Assembly: GCA_017934545.1 (NCBI GenBank)
Contig: JAGBJI010000006.1
Location: 45,926 to 109,925 of the forward strand
DNA from: Bacteroidales bacterium
GTDB lineage: Bacteria; Bacteroidota; Bacteroidia; Bacteroidales; P3
Length of the DNA: 64,000 nucleotides
Direction: 5' to 3'
The first letter of the stretch is position 1. Each line of letters opens with the position of its first letter. The notes beneath the pieces were generated by a model. The model searched no databases. It was not told the DNA's origin and worked only from the letters and a program-made list of their open reading frames with translations. The position numbers and the translations under genes were made by a program. Positions 1 through 10,216 of this stretch are shown here, piece by piece.

Positions 1-1659
1 GTCCATCACTTTGTGATGTGCCGTTGAGGCAACAGGTTCAGTATAAATGTAAGGGTTTTCGTAAGTTCCGTATTTTATAGAGGCATTTGCCGAAGAAAAA
101 TCAGTGAAGTTAAGGCAATCATCGTACGCCGTACGGAACTGTGCAGAGCGTTCGCACGAATATTGTCCGTCATTGCAAAGGGCATACACCTTTACGGTGT
201 ATTGCGTAAAGTTTTCCAAACCTTTGATTACGGCCGTATCTTCCGCATTGGACACTACGGCAGAGTAAACCAATAGATTGCCGTTGTAGCACTCCACCAA
301 ATAGGTGTCAATGTCACTGTCGTTTCTTATCCAATGCACTGTCGCCGAAGTGGCTTGTATGTCCGTAGCCTTCACAGTCAGCGGTATACCGCACGGATAG
401 TTGAATTGGTAAGCATAGAAATAACTGTCGCACCAAAGTTTGTCCTTATCGGTCTGGTTGACGGTATCTCCGACAATGAAAATAGTAAATTCGTAGCAAT
501 CCAAATCCGCTTCGAAATACGGGGCGTTGAGTTCGTATTCCTTTCCTTTGTACTTTACATACCATTTGGTGTTGTCATAATCCTGCGGCCATGATATTTT
601 GACTTTGCCGTTAGCCGTGTCAGCAACTACGGAGTCGGGTATGACGGCAAGGCAAGGCTCTTTGAATGCCATGGATGCGGAAAGAAACAGGCAAAAATCA
701 GCTTCGTCAAGCGTAGTGTCGGCAGTGACGGCAAAGGTTATGTGATTGGCTTGGCCTATAGGGCATTCAAAATGTTTGGAAGTGCCGCTGTGTACCACTC
801 CGCCGTCAAGGTTGGTGTGGTAAAACCACGTAATGCCGTCCTGCGGATAGTACCAATCAAAATAAGCCACGCCTTGGGCGGTGTCAATCTTTACGGAATC
901 GGGTATCAAAGCAAAGCATTCCGTTCCCGTGTTCATGACTCCGCAGGCTATAGGTTCGGTTGAACACGAGCCGTATACGTCGTAACAAATGTTATCCGAC
1001 AAATCGTTTTCAATGGGTACATCTATAATCACCGAAGTGTCGGAAGTGGTGAGGGTTTGATATTTAGTTTCGTCTGCAAGCCATGATTTCAACATGTTGT
1101 CGGGGCAATACAAAGCATAATCCACGCTCCATGTCACCCCGCTTACCGCAGGCGACCACCATAGTTGTATTTTTCCCGGTGCTATCATCTTGGAATGCGT
1201 TTCTTCGGGCGAAATGCAGTTGCAGGCAGTCAGCAGTATGTCAAAACCTTCCGACGGATTGTCATCATCGGCTGTAAACCTTACGGTTACTTTGTTGGTA
1301 GAAGAATAAACCCTGCCTTGTTTCTGTCCCGTCAGTTGCCCTGCGTTGAGGTACTTTAAGGAGGTTTCATCGCCGTCCAATATCTCTATTTTGGCTTTGT
1401 TGGCGTTGTTGTTTATGTTGATATGGTAAATTACGCGGAAGCGCGCACTTTCTTCGGGAGCGGTAATAGTATAAACGGCACTGTACACACGTTTGGCATG
1501 GGGTGAATCCTTGCCTCCGTCGTCGTAAATGCGGCAATAGTCCGACACAGCCTCTTGTTTGCCCTGTGTTCCCAAAAGATACACGTCCTGTGCGTTGACG
1601 CAGTGCAATATAAATAAGATTAAAACAAACGGAAATATTTTTAATTTTATGCTTTTCAT
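1..1659 (-). CDS. T9SS-type secreted surface protein with CUB and FN3 domains, partial (C-terminus beyond window)
   Basis: An open frame runs on the minus strand from an ATG at 1657-1659 to the left edge with no stop (553 codons visible). It opens with a signal peptide (K-rich start, hydrophobic run, 'VNAQ' cleavage site). Next comes a CUB-like domain at about residues 40-150, with the YDDGG motif and a C-terminal 'FTADDDNPSEGF' signature. FN3-like modules follow, including one near residues 420-510, and then the 'CLNFTDF' linker shared with the two upstream genes. The domain order matches the neighbours at 1977-5879 and 5876-10063, so this is the third member of a tandem paralogous group. 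A C-terminal sorting domain is expected off the window but not seen. The ligand or substrate is unknown. Confidence 0.85.
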   Translation of the reverse strand, partial: MKSIKLKIFPFVLILFILHCVNAQDVYLLGTQGKQEAVSDYCRIYDDGGKDSPHAKRVYSAVYTITAPEESARFRVIYHININNNANKAKIEILDGDETSLKYLNAGQLTGQKQGRVYSSTNKVTVRFTADDDNPSEGFDILLTACNCISPEETHSKMIAPGKIQLWWSPAVSGVTWSVDYALYCPDNMLKSWLADETKYQTLTTSDTSVIIDVPIENDLSDNICYDVYGSCSTEPIACGVMNTGTECFALIPDSVKIDTAQGVAYFDWYYPQDGITWFYHTNLDGGVVHSGTSKHFECPIGQANHITFAVTADTTLDEADFCLFLSASMAFKEPCLAVIPDSVVADTANGKVKISWPQDYDNTKWYVKYKGKEYELNAPYFEADLDCYEFTIFIVGDTVNQTDKDKLWCDSYFYAYQFNYPCGIPLTVKATDIQATSATVHWIRNDSDIDTYLVECYNGNLLVYSAVVSNAEDTAVIKGLENFTQYTVKVYALCNDGQYSCERSAQFRTAYDDCLNFTDFSSANASIKYGTYENPYIYTEPVASTAHHKVMD

Positions 1660-1784
1660 AATCTGTATTTTTATAAATATGTGCCGCAAAATTAATATCT
1701 TTTTTGATAAAAACCAAACAAAAACGCAGTTTTGTCAGAATATGCTCTGAAAAATGCCCTTTTTTACTCTGCGGCAGCCCGACG

Positions 1785-1935
1785 TCAAACAAATTCCGCC
1801 CCTTGCGAAAGTAATCCCGAAAAAATCACATTTTTTGCCTCAAAAAAATAGTTTTTTTGACCGAAAAAATCAGATTTTTTCGGGATTACTTTCGCAAGGG
1901 GCGGAAAAATTTTGCCTTACGGCAGAGGTGTTCTG
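1785..1935. repeat. Long-arm 22-bp phased array, copy A
   Basis: The arms 1796-1827 and 1873-1904 are perfect 32-bp inverted repeats. Between and overlapping them are three A6-N5-T6 units starting at 1820, 1842 and 1864, exactly 22 bp apart, with words TCACA, TAG and TCAGA. The outer flanks (GCAGCCC / CTTACGGCAG) resemble those of copies B-H. It fills most of the 317-bp gap between two co-directional surface-protein genes; no other feature is seen in that gap. As RNA it would form a very stable hairpin, so it could also end transcription of the upstream gene. Confidence 0.85.
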
Positions 1936-1976
1936 ACATAAGGCAAAATTAAAACTTAAAACTTGGGTTTCAGATA

Positions 1977-4900
1977 CTATCTTAACACCTCTATAGTACC
2001 CGTAAAGTCAAGGGTTTTGCGTTTGGCTTTGGCTACAAACCTGAAGAAATAACTTCCGTCAGGGGTATTGGTAGCAGCAGGGTCCCAAAAATCTTCCTTG
2101 GTTCTGATATTTTCTTTTTCATATATCAGTTTGCCGTAGCGGGTATAGATTATAAGTTTGTTTTCTTCGTAAATACTTTGGTCTAAAAGACCGGCAATCT
2201 CAAAAATATCGTTTTGTCCGTCACCGTTAGGCGTTACGAAGTTAGGGAACGACAGTTCCACCACGTGCAAATCCAAAACCAATGTTGAATCGCAGCCGTA
2301 CATGTCGGTAAAGACATTGGTGTATACGCCCGTTTCCGATTCGTTGAACTCATGTTGGTCGTATGTTTCGTTTTTGAATATTTCCACGTGCAGCGTATCC
2401 ACAAACGGTTCCACTCTGATGAAATTCAAGGTTACCAAAGAGTCGCAACCCCACACTGATTGCAGTTCTTGGGTGTATATACCCGTTTGCTCTTGGTCAA
2501 AACCGTAGCCTTGGTATCCTTCGCCGCAGCCTATGGCAAATACGGTATCATAAAAATTGTTTCTTATCGTAAGGTTCAGAGTTACGGTGCTGTCGCAGCC
2601 GCTTACGGATTGCAATGCCTGCGTGTAAACGCCCGTTTGGTTCTCGTTGAAATTGTTTTCAGTGTATGTTTCCCCGTTGCAGATATTGGCAAAGATAGTT
2701 GTGTCGTAAACAGGATTGACCGTAAGGTTTAAATGTACGGTACTGTCGCAACCGTTTACGGATTTAAGATATTGGACGTACTCTCCGGTCATGTGTTCGT
2801 CAAAGTTGTTTTCCGTGTAAGAAGTTCCCTGACAAATATCGGCGGAGATAACCGTGTCGTATACGGGACATACTTCCAAAGTTAGCGTAATTACGGAATC
2901 GCAACCGTTTTCGGTTGTCAGATTTTGAACATATACGCCCGTAGCGTTTTCTTCAAAGCCGTAGAAAGCGTATGTTTCGCCTTGGCAAACGGTGTCCGAA
3001 AGATTTATATTGTATACGGGATACACCGAAAGGTTAAGCACCGTTATTGAGTCGCAGCCCGCCTGCGATTGATAGTGTTTTTTGTACTGTCCTGCGGCAC
3101 TTTCGTTAAATCCGAAGTTGTTGTACGTTTCCCCTTGGCATATCTGTGCCTCTATGGTGTCGGCATAAACAGGGCTGACGGTGATGTGTTTGTATGCAGA
3201 GCCTCCGCAAGTACCGTTGTACAGCAGTTCCAAACCGTAGAGGGTGTCTTGCAGTTGCGGATATACGGTTATGCTTGACGCAGTGTCACCCGTACTCCAT
3301 TTATAACTCATTCCCTGTATGTTTTGTGTGGATGCGGTCAAAAGAAGCGAATCTCCCAAACATATTTTATCATTTGCGAATATTTCTGCATTGAAATTGA
3401 ACTGAATATTCAGCGGAATATGCAACGTGTCAGTGCATTGCGAAGCGGACAGGCGGCACACCAGCTTTATGTCATACAGTCCGTTTGCCGTGTATTCCCT
3501 TTCCACAGTGTCTTGGTAAGATATGCTTCCGTCCTCAAATATCCAAAATGCAGTGTCTACGAATTGTCTTGTGTAAACTCCCTGCGTTGAGTCAAAATCA
3601 AGGAAACTTTCGTTGCAGAAAATCACTTTTGAAGCACATGTATCTATTTTGTACGATGCTTTAGCGACAGGATTGATGTCCAAAGGTATGGTTTCAATGG
3701 TGAAATTGCACGAAGGCTTGCCCACAAACGACGCTACGCATTGGTAAACATTGTCGTCAACGGGAACTTTTACTTCATATGTTTTGGACAAAGTGTCGGT
3801 TTTGCCTTTTTGATGCCAATAGTAATCAAAACCTAACGGTGCCTGCAACCAAACGGAATCAACTCCGTCGCAGCGGTTGAGTACATATATCTTTTTGTTG
3901 TCGCATTTTATGTTGAAATAAGCATAACCGAAGTGTCCCCCTTCGTCACAATCGTAAGTTGTAAGTCTGACGTGTATGGTTTGTTCGTGATAAGGGGCAA
4001 GGTCAATGCCGACCGTAGTCCAGTCTTTCCATATTACTTTAGGTACAGAGTTCTCTACTTCGTTCCAACCTAAATCTCCTGCGGCGTAAAAGTCGGCAAA
4101 GCAACATGTAGTGTCTATTACATTGTCGTTACTGTCAAGTATTTCCAACGTGAAACGCGGTTGGTTTTCTTTAGTGTGACCCGGGTCTTGCATCACAACG
4201 GCATATTTCAACACTATCATGTCCTTATCCGCCGTGTCAACGGTGTATTCGTACGATATACTTTCGGCCTTGCGTCCGACTTCCGTACTTCCCAACTGTA
4301 CGGATGCTATTTCGTCGGGTGCAATACATCTTAAAAGTCCGTTGGTTGTCCAATCGTATGAGCTTGTATCATTGATTACCGTGTGTGAACCCGTACCCCA
4401 GAAATATTTATTGGTGCCTCCGTTGTGTATGTCGTAGTTTGCTTCCCATGTGTTGTAGTACGGGTCGTCGTACGTTCCCCATGTAAGAAAAGTTTTTTCA
4501 CCCGTTAAATTGGTAAAATCAAGACAGTTGTCAAACGTTGTGGTGATATAGCGTGATACATCGCACGAAGGTCCGCCCGAACACAAGGTGTAAAGGAATA
4601 CTTCATATGTAGTATTCGGTTCAAGTCCGTAGATAGTGTCTTTTTCTTTACTTTTGTCAACTGTATCGTAATATACTAAACTGTCCATCGGTTGATACAG
4701 TTTTTTGTATGCTACAATTACTTTGGAAACCGTATCATATACGGAGTTGTTTTCAGTTTCCCATGCCGTAGCTATTGACGTAGGGGTTACACCTTCAAAT
4801 CCTACACTCCAGAGTTGCGGACAAAGGGTAGGAGTTAGTATGGAACTGTTATATGAACAGTAAATATCTTTTTCGAATTTCTGCGACAAACGGTCGCAGT

Positions 4901-5879
4901 TGCCCGATATATCTAAATTATAAGTATAGCAAGTTCTCGGAAGAGTGATGTAAGGTTCGTATACATATACTTCCGTTTCGTTATATGAGAACGGGTCGTA
5001 GTAATGAACCGACCAAACGGTTGAAGTGTCGTTTTCGTCCCAAGAATAAAACACTGAATCTGCATCCCAAGCTATGTTTAAATTGGTCGGAATTTCACAA
5101 GGACAGTAGTAATACAACCCTCCGCAACCAATGACTTCATCGTCGTGCGAGACGTAAACGTCAAAGCTTAAGCTTAAACCCGGTTTAAGATTGGATATTA
5201 TAATAAAGTTTGTATCGGAATATGCGGTTTGTACGTTTGCTTCGTCACCGAAATTGTATTCTTCCTGTATGGAGAAATCATTGGTTCCCCATCCGTTGCC
5301 TCCGCTTGCGTATATCCATTCCCCGGCGTACGGATTGTAACCTTGGTGTTGCGAATAGTCAACAGCCCAATGCAGAGTTGTGTCTTTTTCGTCCCAAGAT
5401 ATTTTTACAGTAGTTGAATCTATGAAACTGTATTTTACGTTTTCGGGTGCTTGAGTGCCGCATTCCCACAATTCAATCTTGAATCCGTCGTCCGTATTGT
5501 CGTTATCAGAGGTAAATTCTACAGAAACGGTGTTTGAATTTACGTAAAACAATTTCTCCATCGGGTAAGGTTCGGAAAATACAACTTCGGAATTCGTATC
5601 TCCTGCGTAGATTGTGATTAATGCTTTGTTCCAATCCCACGTTTGTAAATAGGAATGCACCAATACTTTAAATCTATGGGTGGATTGTTTTGCGTGTACG
5701 GTGATTTTTCCGTTGCAAAGCGGCGAATAGTTTCCGTTAGCACCGCCGTCGTCGTAGATTATAAGTTCAGAAGCCGTAGTATCTTTAAATCCGTTTACGG
5801 GCATAAGCACGGAATTTTGTGCCAAAAGGGCATTGTAAGCAGATAACAATGCGGCTAATAACAATATTTTCTTTATCAT
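1977..5879 (-). CDS. T9SS cargo: CUB/FN3/PKD multidomain surface protein with six GCDS repeats and a type B (CHU_C) sorting domain
   Basis: A 1300-aa secreted protein. Visible parts: signal peptide 1-21; CUB-like domain about 38-134 (YDDGG motif); FN3-like modules to about residue 450; a jelly-roll-like segment near 450-660 containing 'MQDPGHTK'; a PKD-like domain ('FWIFEDGS'); an Ig-like segment; then six repeats of about 65 residues of pattern C-x-G-x-x-Y...TG-x-Y...GCDS...L-x-L-x-V. The last ~85 residues carry 'FVTPNGDGQNDIF' and 'DGSYFFRFVA', the signature of the type B T9SS sorting domain (TIGR04131), so the protein should be exported and anchored or released at the cell surface. Its ATG overlaps the stop of the upstream paralogue as ATGA, implying translational coupling. 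Role unknown; adhesion is plausible. Confidence 0.9.
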   Translation of the reverse strand: MIKKILLLAALLSAYNALLAQNSVLMPVNGFKDTTASELIIYDDGGANGNYSPLCNGKITVHAKQSTHRFKVLVHSYLQTWDWNKALITIYAGDTNSEVVFSEPYPMEKLFYVNSNTVSVEFTSDNDNTDDGFKIELWECGTQAPENVKYSFIDSTTVKISWDEKDTTLHWAVDYSQHQGYNPYAGEWIYASGGNGWGTNDFSIQEEYNFGDEANVQTAYSDTNFIIISNLKPGLSLSFDVYVSHDDEVIGCGGLYYYCPCEIPTNLNIAWDADSVFYSWDENDTSTVWSVHYYDPFSYNETEVYVYEPYITLPRTCYTYNLDISGNCDRLSQKFEKDIYCSYNSSILTPTLCPQLWSVGFEGVTPTSIATAWETENNSVYDTVSKVIVAYKKLYQPMDSLVYYDTVDKSKEKDTIYGLEPNTTYEVFLYTLCSGGPSCDVSRYITTTFDNCLDFTNLTGEKTFLTWGTYDDPYYNTWEANYDIHNGGTNKYFWGTGSHTVINDTSSYDWTTNGLLRCIAPDEIASVQLGSTEVGRKAESISYEYTVDTADKDMIVLKYAVVMQDPGHTKENQPRFTLEILDSNDNVIDTTCCFADFYAAGDLGWNEVENSVPKVIWKDWTTVGIDLAPYHEQTIHVRLTTYDCDEGGHFGYAYFNIKCDNKKIYVLNRCDGVDSVWLQAPLGFDYYWHQKGKTDTLSKTYEVKVPVDDNVYQCVASFVGKPSCNFTIETIPLDINPVAKASYKIDTCASKVIFCNESFLDFDSTQGVYTRQFVDTAFWIFEDGSISYQDTVEREYTANGLYDIKLVCRLSASQCTDTLHIPLNIQFNFNAEIFANDKICLGDSLLLTASTQNIQGMSYKWSTGDTASSITVYPQLQDTLYGLELLYNGTCGGSAYKHITVSPVYADTIEAQICQGETYNNFGFNESAAGQYKKHYQSQAGCDSITVLNLSVYPVYNINLSDTVCQGETYAFYGFEENATGVYVQNLTTENGCDSVITLTLEVCPVYDTVISADICQGTSYTENNFDEHMTGEYVQYLKSVNGCDSTVHLNLTVNPVYDTTIFANICNGETYTENNFNENQTGVYTQALQSVSGCDSTVTLNLTIRNNFYDTVFAIGCGEGYQGYGFDQEQTGIYTQELQSVWGCDSLVTLNFIRVEPFVDTLHVEIFKNETYDQHEFNESETGVYTNVFTDMYGCDSTLVLDLHVVELSFPNFVTPNGDGQNDIFEIAGLLDQSIYEENKLIIYTRYGKLIYEKENIRTKEDFWDPAATNTPDGSYFFRFVAKAKRKTLDFTGTIEVLR

Positions 5880-8800
5880 TTCTTTATTAATTTTTCTGTT
5901 TTGATTTTGTTTTCAGTTTTTATTTGAATGTAATACGAACCGCTCGGCAAATTGTTAAGATTGACGGTTATTTCATCCGCATTTGCAGGCTTTGTATATT
6001 CATTGAGTTTCTTTCCTGTAATATCCGTAAGCGTTACGGTGTAATCCGAAGAGATTCCGTTTAGTTTTAAAGTTACGTAATTGCCTGCAGGGTTAGGGTA
6101 CATGTTGATTGAAACGCCTTCGTTGTTAATTTGGTTCAATGAATTCTGATATTGAACTATGAAAGTAACAACCGAATCGCAATTGTCTGCGGATTTAAAT
6201 CCGTAAGTGTATATTCCGTTTTGTGTAATTGATATATCGCCTAAATAAATCTGCGTTCCTTCGTTGAGCATTACCTGCAATGTGTCGTCATAAAGCGGTG
6301 CTACTCTCAAGTCCAGCGATATTACGGAATCGCAACCTGAAAATGCAGTCATTGTATCGGCATAATATCCTGTCAGATACAGTTCCTGGCCGTTGAAAGT
6401 GTAGGTTTGTCCTTCGCAGACGGTTACTTTGTTGTAGTTGTGTAAGGTCGGGTTGACGTTAAGCGTCATTGTGATTACGGAATCGCACCCGTGAATGGTT
6501 TGCAATGTGTCCGTATAAGTTCCGGGTGAAGAAATAATTCTGCCGTTGAAGTCAAAATTATCTCCTTCGCATATTTGGGCGGAAACATCTGAAGTTTTGT
6601 TGTCATACATCGCCGCCGTGATGTGAATAATACTGTCACAACCCATCGGTGTTTGCAATGTGTCAAAATATATTCCCTCTTTTTCAATCACAATATCATT
6701 GAATACAAAAGGATGTTCAGGACATATGTCAACCTCAAGCGTAGAAGTTGTGATATAATTGAAATATGCGTCCATTATTATTGAACTGTCGCAACCTTTG
6801 TCTGTTTGTAATATTTTTATATATGTTCCGCTGCGGAAGATGTCCGTTCCGAAGAAATCCACTGTGTCGCCTACGCAGGAATAAAACGTGCTGTCGTACA
6901 GTTGGACGGGGTGTACGGTGATGTGGAAGGTGAAAACGCTGTCGTACAATCCGAATTTGGCGGTGTCAACATACACTCCCTGTTGGTTGTAAGAGAATTG
7001 ACGGTAATGAAATTCCGTTCCTTCGCATATGTCGGCGTAAATAACCGTATCGTAAACAGGAATCACCAAAAGGTCAAGCGTAACTACGGAATCGCAACCT
7101 TTGTCGGTAAGAAGCGATTGTGTATATACACCCGTAGAACTCTGATTGAAATTATGCTTATCATAAACCGAACCTTGTACTATGGTATCAAAGACGGTGT
7201 AATTATAAGACGGGTTGACCGTTATTTGTTTTTTCAGCACTCCTCCGCAACCTGCCGCAAGGTAAAGGTTGACGCTGTATTCCGTGTCCTCATCGGGTTG
7301 GACTGTTATTGCGGAAGAAGTCTGTCCGGTTGACCAAAGATAGTTGACATTGTGCGGAAAAGTGTTGTCAATTGCGACGGACAGAGTGTCCTTGTCGCCT
7401 TGGCATATAATGTCTTTGCCTTTCAGTTCGGCGGGAATGATGAAATCTATGTTTAAAGGTATGGTTAACGTGTCGGTACACTTTGATTCGGACAACACGC
7501 TTACCAATTTGACGGTATGTGTTCCGTTTTCGGTGTATTCTAGTGTCAACGAATCGCCGTAGACTATGTCCGTGTCGTTGTCAACTAACCAAAACGTGGA
7601 GTCAACGAACTGTTTGGTATACGCACCGAGCGTTGAATCAAAATCCAAATAACATTCATTGAATAAAGTTACAGAATTGGAGCATGTATCTACTGTATAT
7701 GACGCTTTGGCTACGGGTTTTACGTGAACGGGAAGGGTAGATATCGTAAAATAACAGTCGGGTTTGCCCACAAAAGAGGCAACGCATTCGTATATATTGT
7801 CGTCAACGGGTACTTTGACCTCAAATTGCTTGGACAAAGTGTCCGTCTTGCCCACTTGATGCCAATAGTAATCAAATCCCAAAGGAGCCTGAAGCCAAAC
7901 GGAATCCTCTGCATCGCAACGGTCTACTATATACAGCCGTTTGTTGTCGCACTTGATGTTAAAGTATGCGTAACCGTAATGAGCTCCCTCGTCGCAATCG
8001 TAAGTTGTAAGCCTTACGCGTATGGTTTGACCGTGATACGGAGCTATGTCAATGCCTATCGTAGTCCAATCTTTCCATATTCTTTTCGGTGAAGACGACG
8101 CTACTTCGTTCCAACCCAAGTCCCCGGCGGCATAGAAATCGGCAAAACAACATGCAGTATCTATTACCGTGTTGGTACTGTCAAGAATTTCCAGCGTAAA
8201 ACGCGGTTGGTTCAGTTTTGTATGTCCCGGGTCCTGCATCACAACGGCATATTTCAACACCAACATGTCTTTGTCCGTGCTGTCAACGAAATATTCGTAC
8301 GATATACTCTCGGCTTCACGCCCTACGGAACTGTTTCCCAAACGTACGGAAGCCTTTTCGCCCGGAGGAACGCAATATAGTTGTGAGCCGGTCAGATTAT
8401 CTTTTTGGTTGACGTTGCGGAACACCTTGTGTCTGTCGTCTTCTTCAAAGGCAAACCATTCGTTGTTGTCCGAGTTTATGCGGTAATAATACAGTTTTGC
8501 GTGTACGGAATCCAAAAATCCGCCGTGCGGATTGTCGTAATCACCCCATGTGAGAAAAGTTTTAGTACTTAACAAATCCGTAAAGTCCATACATGTGCCT
8601 AAAGTTGTGGCAACGGTGCGTGATTTGACCGCTTTGCAATACGGACAAAGCATTTCTATTTGTATGTAATATTCTGTATTGCTCTCCAAGTTGCGTATGG
8701 TGTAAACCGAATCCGAATACGCTACGGTATCATACATAGGTGTTGCCGAGTAATTATCGGCTTTACGCCATGAGATGACATATTTTTCGGTTATTGTGTC

Positions 8801-10063
8801 CTCTATTTTGGAACTTTTTTCCCACACAACGCATATACTGTCTGCACCTACGGATTTAACTCCTATACTTTCTTGTATGTTTTTATAGAAAGTTTTGAAT
8901 TGGTTGTGAATGTTTAAATATCCGTAATAGGAATACCCCGTGTAATTGTCGTAAGTGCTTTCCGAAGAGTAGTAAGTGCTGGGCAAATCTCTGTATTTGG
9001 TGTACGGAACGGTATAACAACTTCTTTTTGTTGAATTTGTTGTAAAGCCATTGCACCATTCAACCGTTCCCGTTGTGTCGCCTACAATGGAGATTTTTTT
9101 GTATGTATTGCATATTAACGCCTGTGCATAGAAAGGCGTGTCAAGTTGGATAGTGTCGGTATAGTTGTCAAGGACGTACCAAGTCACTCCCTCTATATCG
9201 TTCCACGAAAACAGCATGGTGTCAAAGGTTTCGTTGTATTTGTATGTGATACCCGCAGGGTAAACCGCCTTACAGGTATTGCAAAAACTTAGGCTATGAT
9301 TGTTATTTATATAACCTCTGCACATAAGTGTATCGTTGGTTTCGGTTACCTTCACTCCGTATACATTGTAATACAGCCAACGGCATGACCCAAGCCCCGT
9401 TAACAAGACTGAATCAGCCTTTACGGTTACGGTTTTTTTGTCGTACGGTGTTGAATCGCATATAACATGATATACAGGAGAGCAGTTATAGAATACTTGT
9501 GTGGTGTCTACGTAATCAATTACATAATAGTCCGCATCGCCCATACCGTTCCAGGACAGCAAAGCAGTGTTGGCGTCCTGGAATTTGCATGTTACGGATT
9601 TTTCAGGGCAATAAACTTCCTGCAAACCTATGACAAAACCCTCTTTGGGTGAGGCATCGTCGCTTTTGAACCATATGGTAATGGTGTCTTTAGAGGAATA
9701 GTAAAGATAGTCAACCGTTTGGTTGGTGTTGCATATGTATACGGTGTTTGAAGAGTTGGTATCGCCGTTGCATATACGCAGCATGGCTATATTAGAATTG
9801 CTTGAATTTATATTTTGATGTATGGATATGCGGAAGTAATTGCCCGGCTGCGAGGTTACAAAGGTGTATGACCCGTTGCAAGAGGAAGAATAGTTGTTTT
9901 GTTTGCCTCCGTCATCGTATACAATCACTTTGCTGACTGTTTTTTGCATGTGCGAATTGACGGGCATGTGGACTGTGTCCTGCGAATGCAGGTTTGTAAC
10001 CGCAGCGATACATGACAATAAAGGCAGGATATATATAACCCAAGTGCGTATATTTGTTTTCAT
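5876..10063 (-). CDS. T9SS cargo: CUB/FN3/PKD multidomain surface protein with seven GCDS repeats and a type A (Por) sorting domain
   Basis: A 1395-aa secreted protein, paralogous to the downstream gene over the CUB, FN3, jelly-roll and PKD parts. The frame is open to an ATG at 10096, but the internal Met at 10061-10063 is preferred because it opens a standard signal peptide (MKTN..., cleavage after 'LHSQ'). After the Ig-like segment come about seven degenerate repeats ending in GCDS or CDSV. The C-terminus reads 'MYPNPAGNYVTLKL' ... 'LPSGSYYIQI' ... 'KTEKLIKK', the type A T9SS sorting domain (TIGR04183), unlike the type B domain of its neighbour. It is the first gene of a tandem group. Surface localisation is well supported; molecular function is not known. 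Confidence 0.9.
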   Translation of the reverse strand: MKTNIRTWVIYILPLLSCIAAVTNLHSQDTVHMPVNSHMQKTVSKVIVYDDGGKQNNYSSSCNGSYTFVTSQPGNYFRISIHQNINSSNSNIAMLRICNGDTNSSNTVYICNTNQTVDYLYYSSKDTITIWFKSDDASPKEGFVIGLQEVYCPEKSVTCKFQDANTALLSWNGMGDADYYVIDYVDTTQVFYNCSPVYHVICDSTPYDKKTVTVKADSVLLTGLGSCRWLYYNVYGVKVTETNDTLMCRGYINNNHSLSFCNTCKAVYPAGITYKYNETFDTMLFSWNDIEGVTWYVLDNYTDTIQLDTPFYAQALICNTYKKISIVGDTTGTVEWCNGFTTNSTKRSCYTVPYTKYRDLPSTYYSSESTYDNYTGYSYYGYLNIHNQFKTFYKNIQESIGVKSVGADSICVVWEKSSKIEDTITEKYVISWRKADNYSATPMYDTVAYSDSVYTIRNLESNTEYYIQIEMLCPYCKAVKSRTVATTLGTCMDFTDLLSTKTFLTWGDYDNPHGGFLDSVHAKLYYYRINSDNNEWFAFEEDDRHKVFRNVNQKDNLTGSQLYCVPPGEKASVRLGNSSVGREAESISYEYFVDSTDKDMLVLKYAVVMQDPGHTKLNQPRFTLEILDSTNTVIDTACCFADFYAAGDLGWNEVASSSPKRIWKDWTTIGIDIAPYHGQTIRVRLTTYDCDEGAHYGYAYFNIKCDNKRLYIVDRCDAEDSVWLQAPLGFDYYWHQVGKTDTLSKQFEVKVPVDDNIYECVASFVGKPDCYFTISTLPVHVKPVAKASYTVDTCSNSVTLFNECYLDFDSTLGAYTKQFVDSTFWLVDNDTDIVYGDSLTLEYTENGTHTVKLVSVLSESKCTDTLTIPLNIDFIIPAELKGKDIICQGDKDTLSVAIDNTFPHNVNYLWSTGQTSSAITVQPDEDTEYSVNLYLAAGCGGVLKKQITVNPSYNYTVFDTIVQGSVYDKHNFNQSSTGVYTQSLLTDKGCDSVVTLDLLVIPVYDTVIYADICEGTEFHYRQFSYNQQGVYVDTAKFGLYDSVFTFHITVHPVQLYDSTFYSCVGDTVDFFGTDIFRSGTYIKILQTDKGCDSSIIMDAYFNYITTSTLEVDICPEHPFVFNDIVIEKEGIYFDTLQTPMGCDSIIHITAAMYDNKTSDVSAQICEGDNFDFNGRIISSPGTYTDTLQTIHGCDSVITMTLNVNPTLHNYNKVTVCEGQTYTFNGQELYLTGYYADTMTAFSGCDSVISLDLRVAPLYDDTLQVMLNEGTQIYLGDISITQNGIYTYGFKSADNCDSVVTFIVQYQNSLNQINNEGVSINMYPNPAGNYVTLKLNGISSDYTVTLTDITGKKLNEYTKPANADEITVNLNNLPSGSYYIQIKTENKIKTEKLIKK

Positions 10064-10216
10064 TTCGTTTATTGTTTGTAAATAAAATATATACATTATA
10101 TATATAAATTTGCAAAGATAATAAAATTAAATGTATTTTGCGGTAAAATGCGGATAAATAATCAATAAAATTTGCTTAACAGTGTTTTTACTGTATTATT
10201 TTCTGATTTCAGTATG

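Noticed and set aside
1367-1792. 141-codon frame on the minus strand
   Set aside because: Alternate frame of the partial surface-protein gene; the other frame has the signal peptide and CUB domain.
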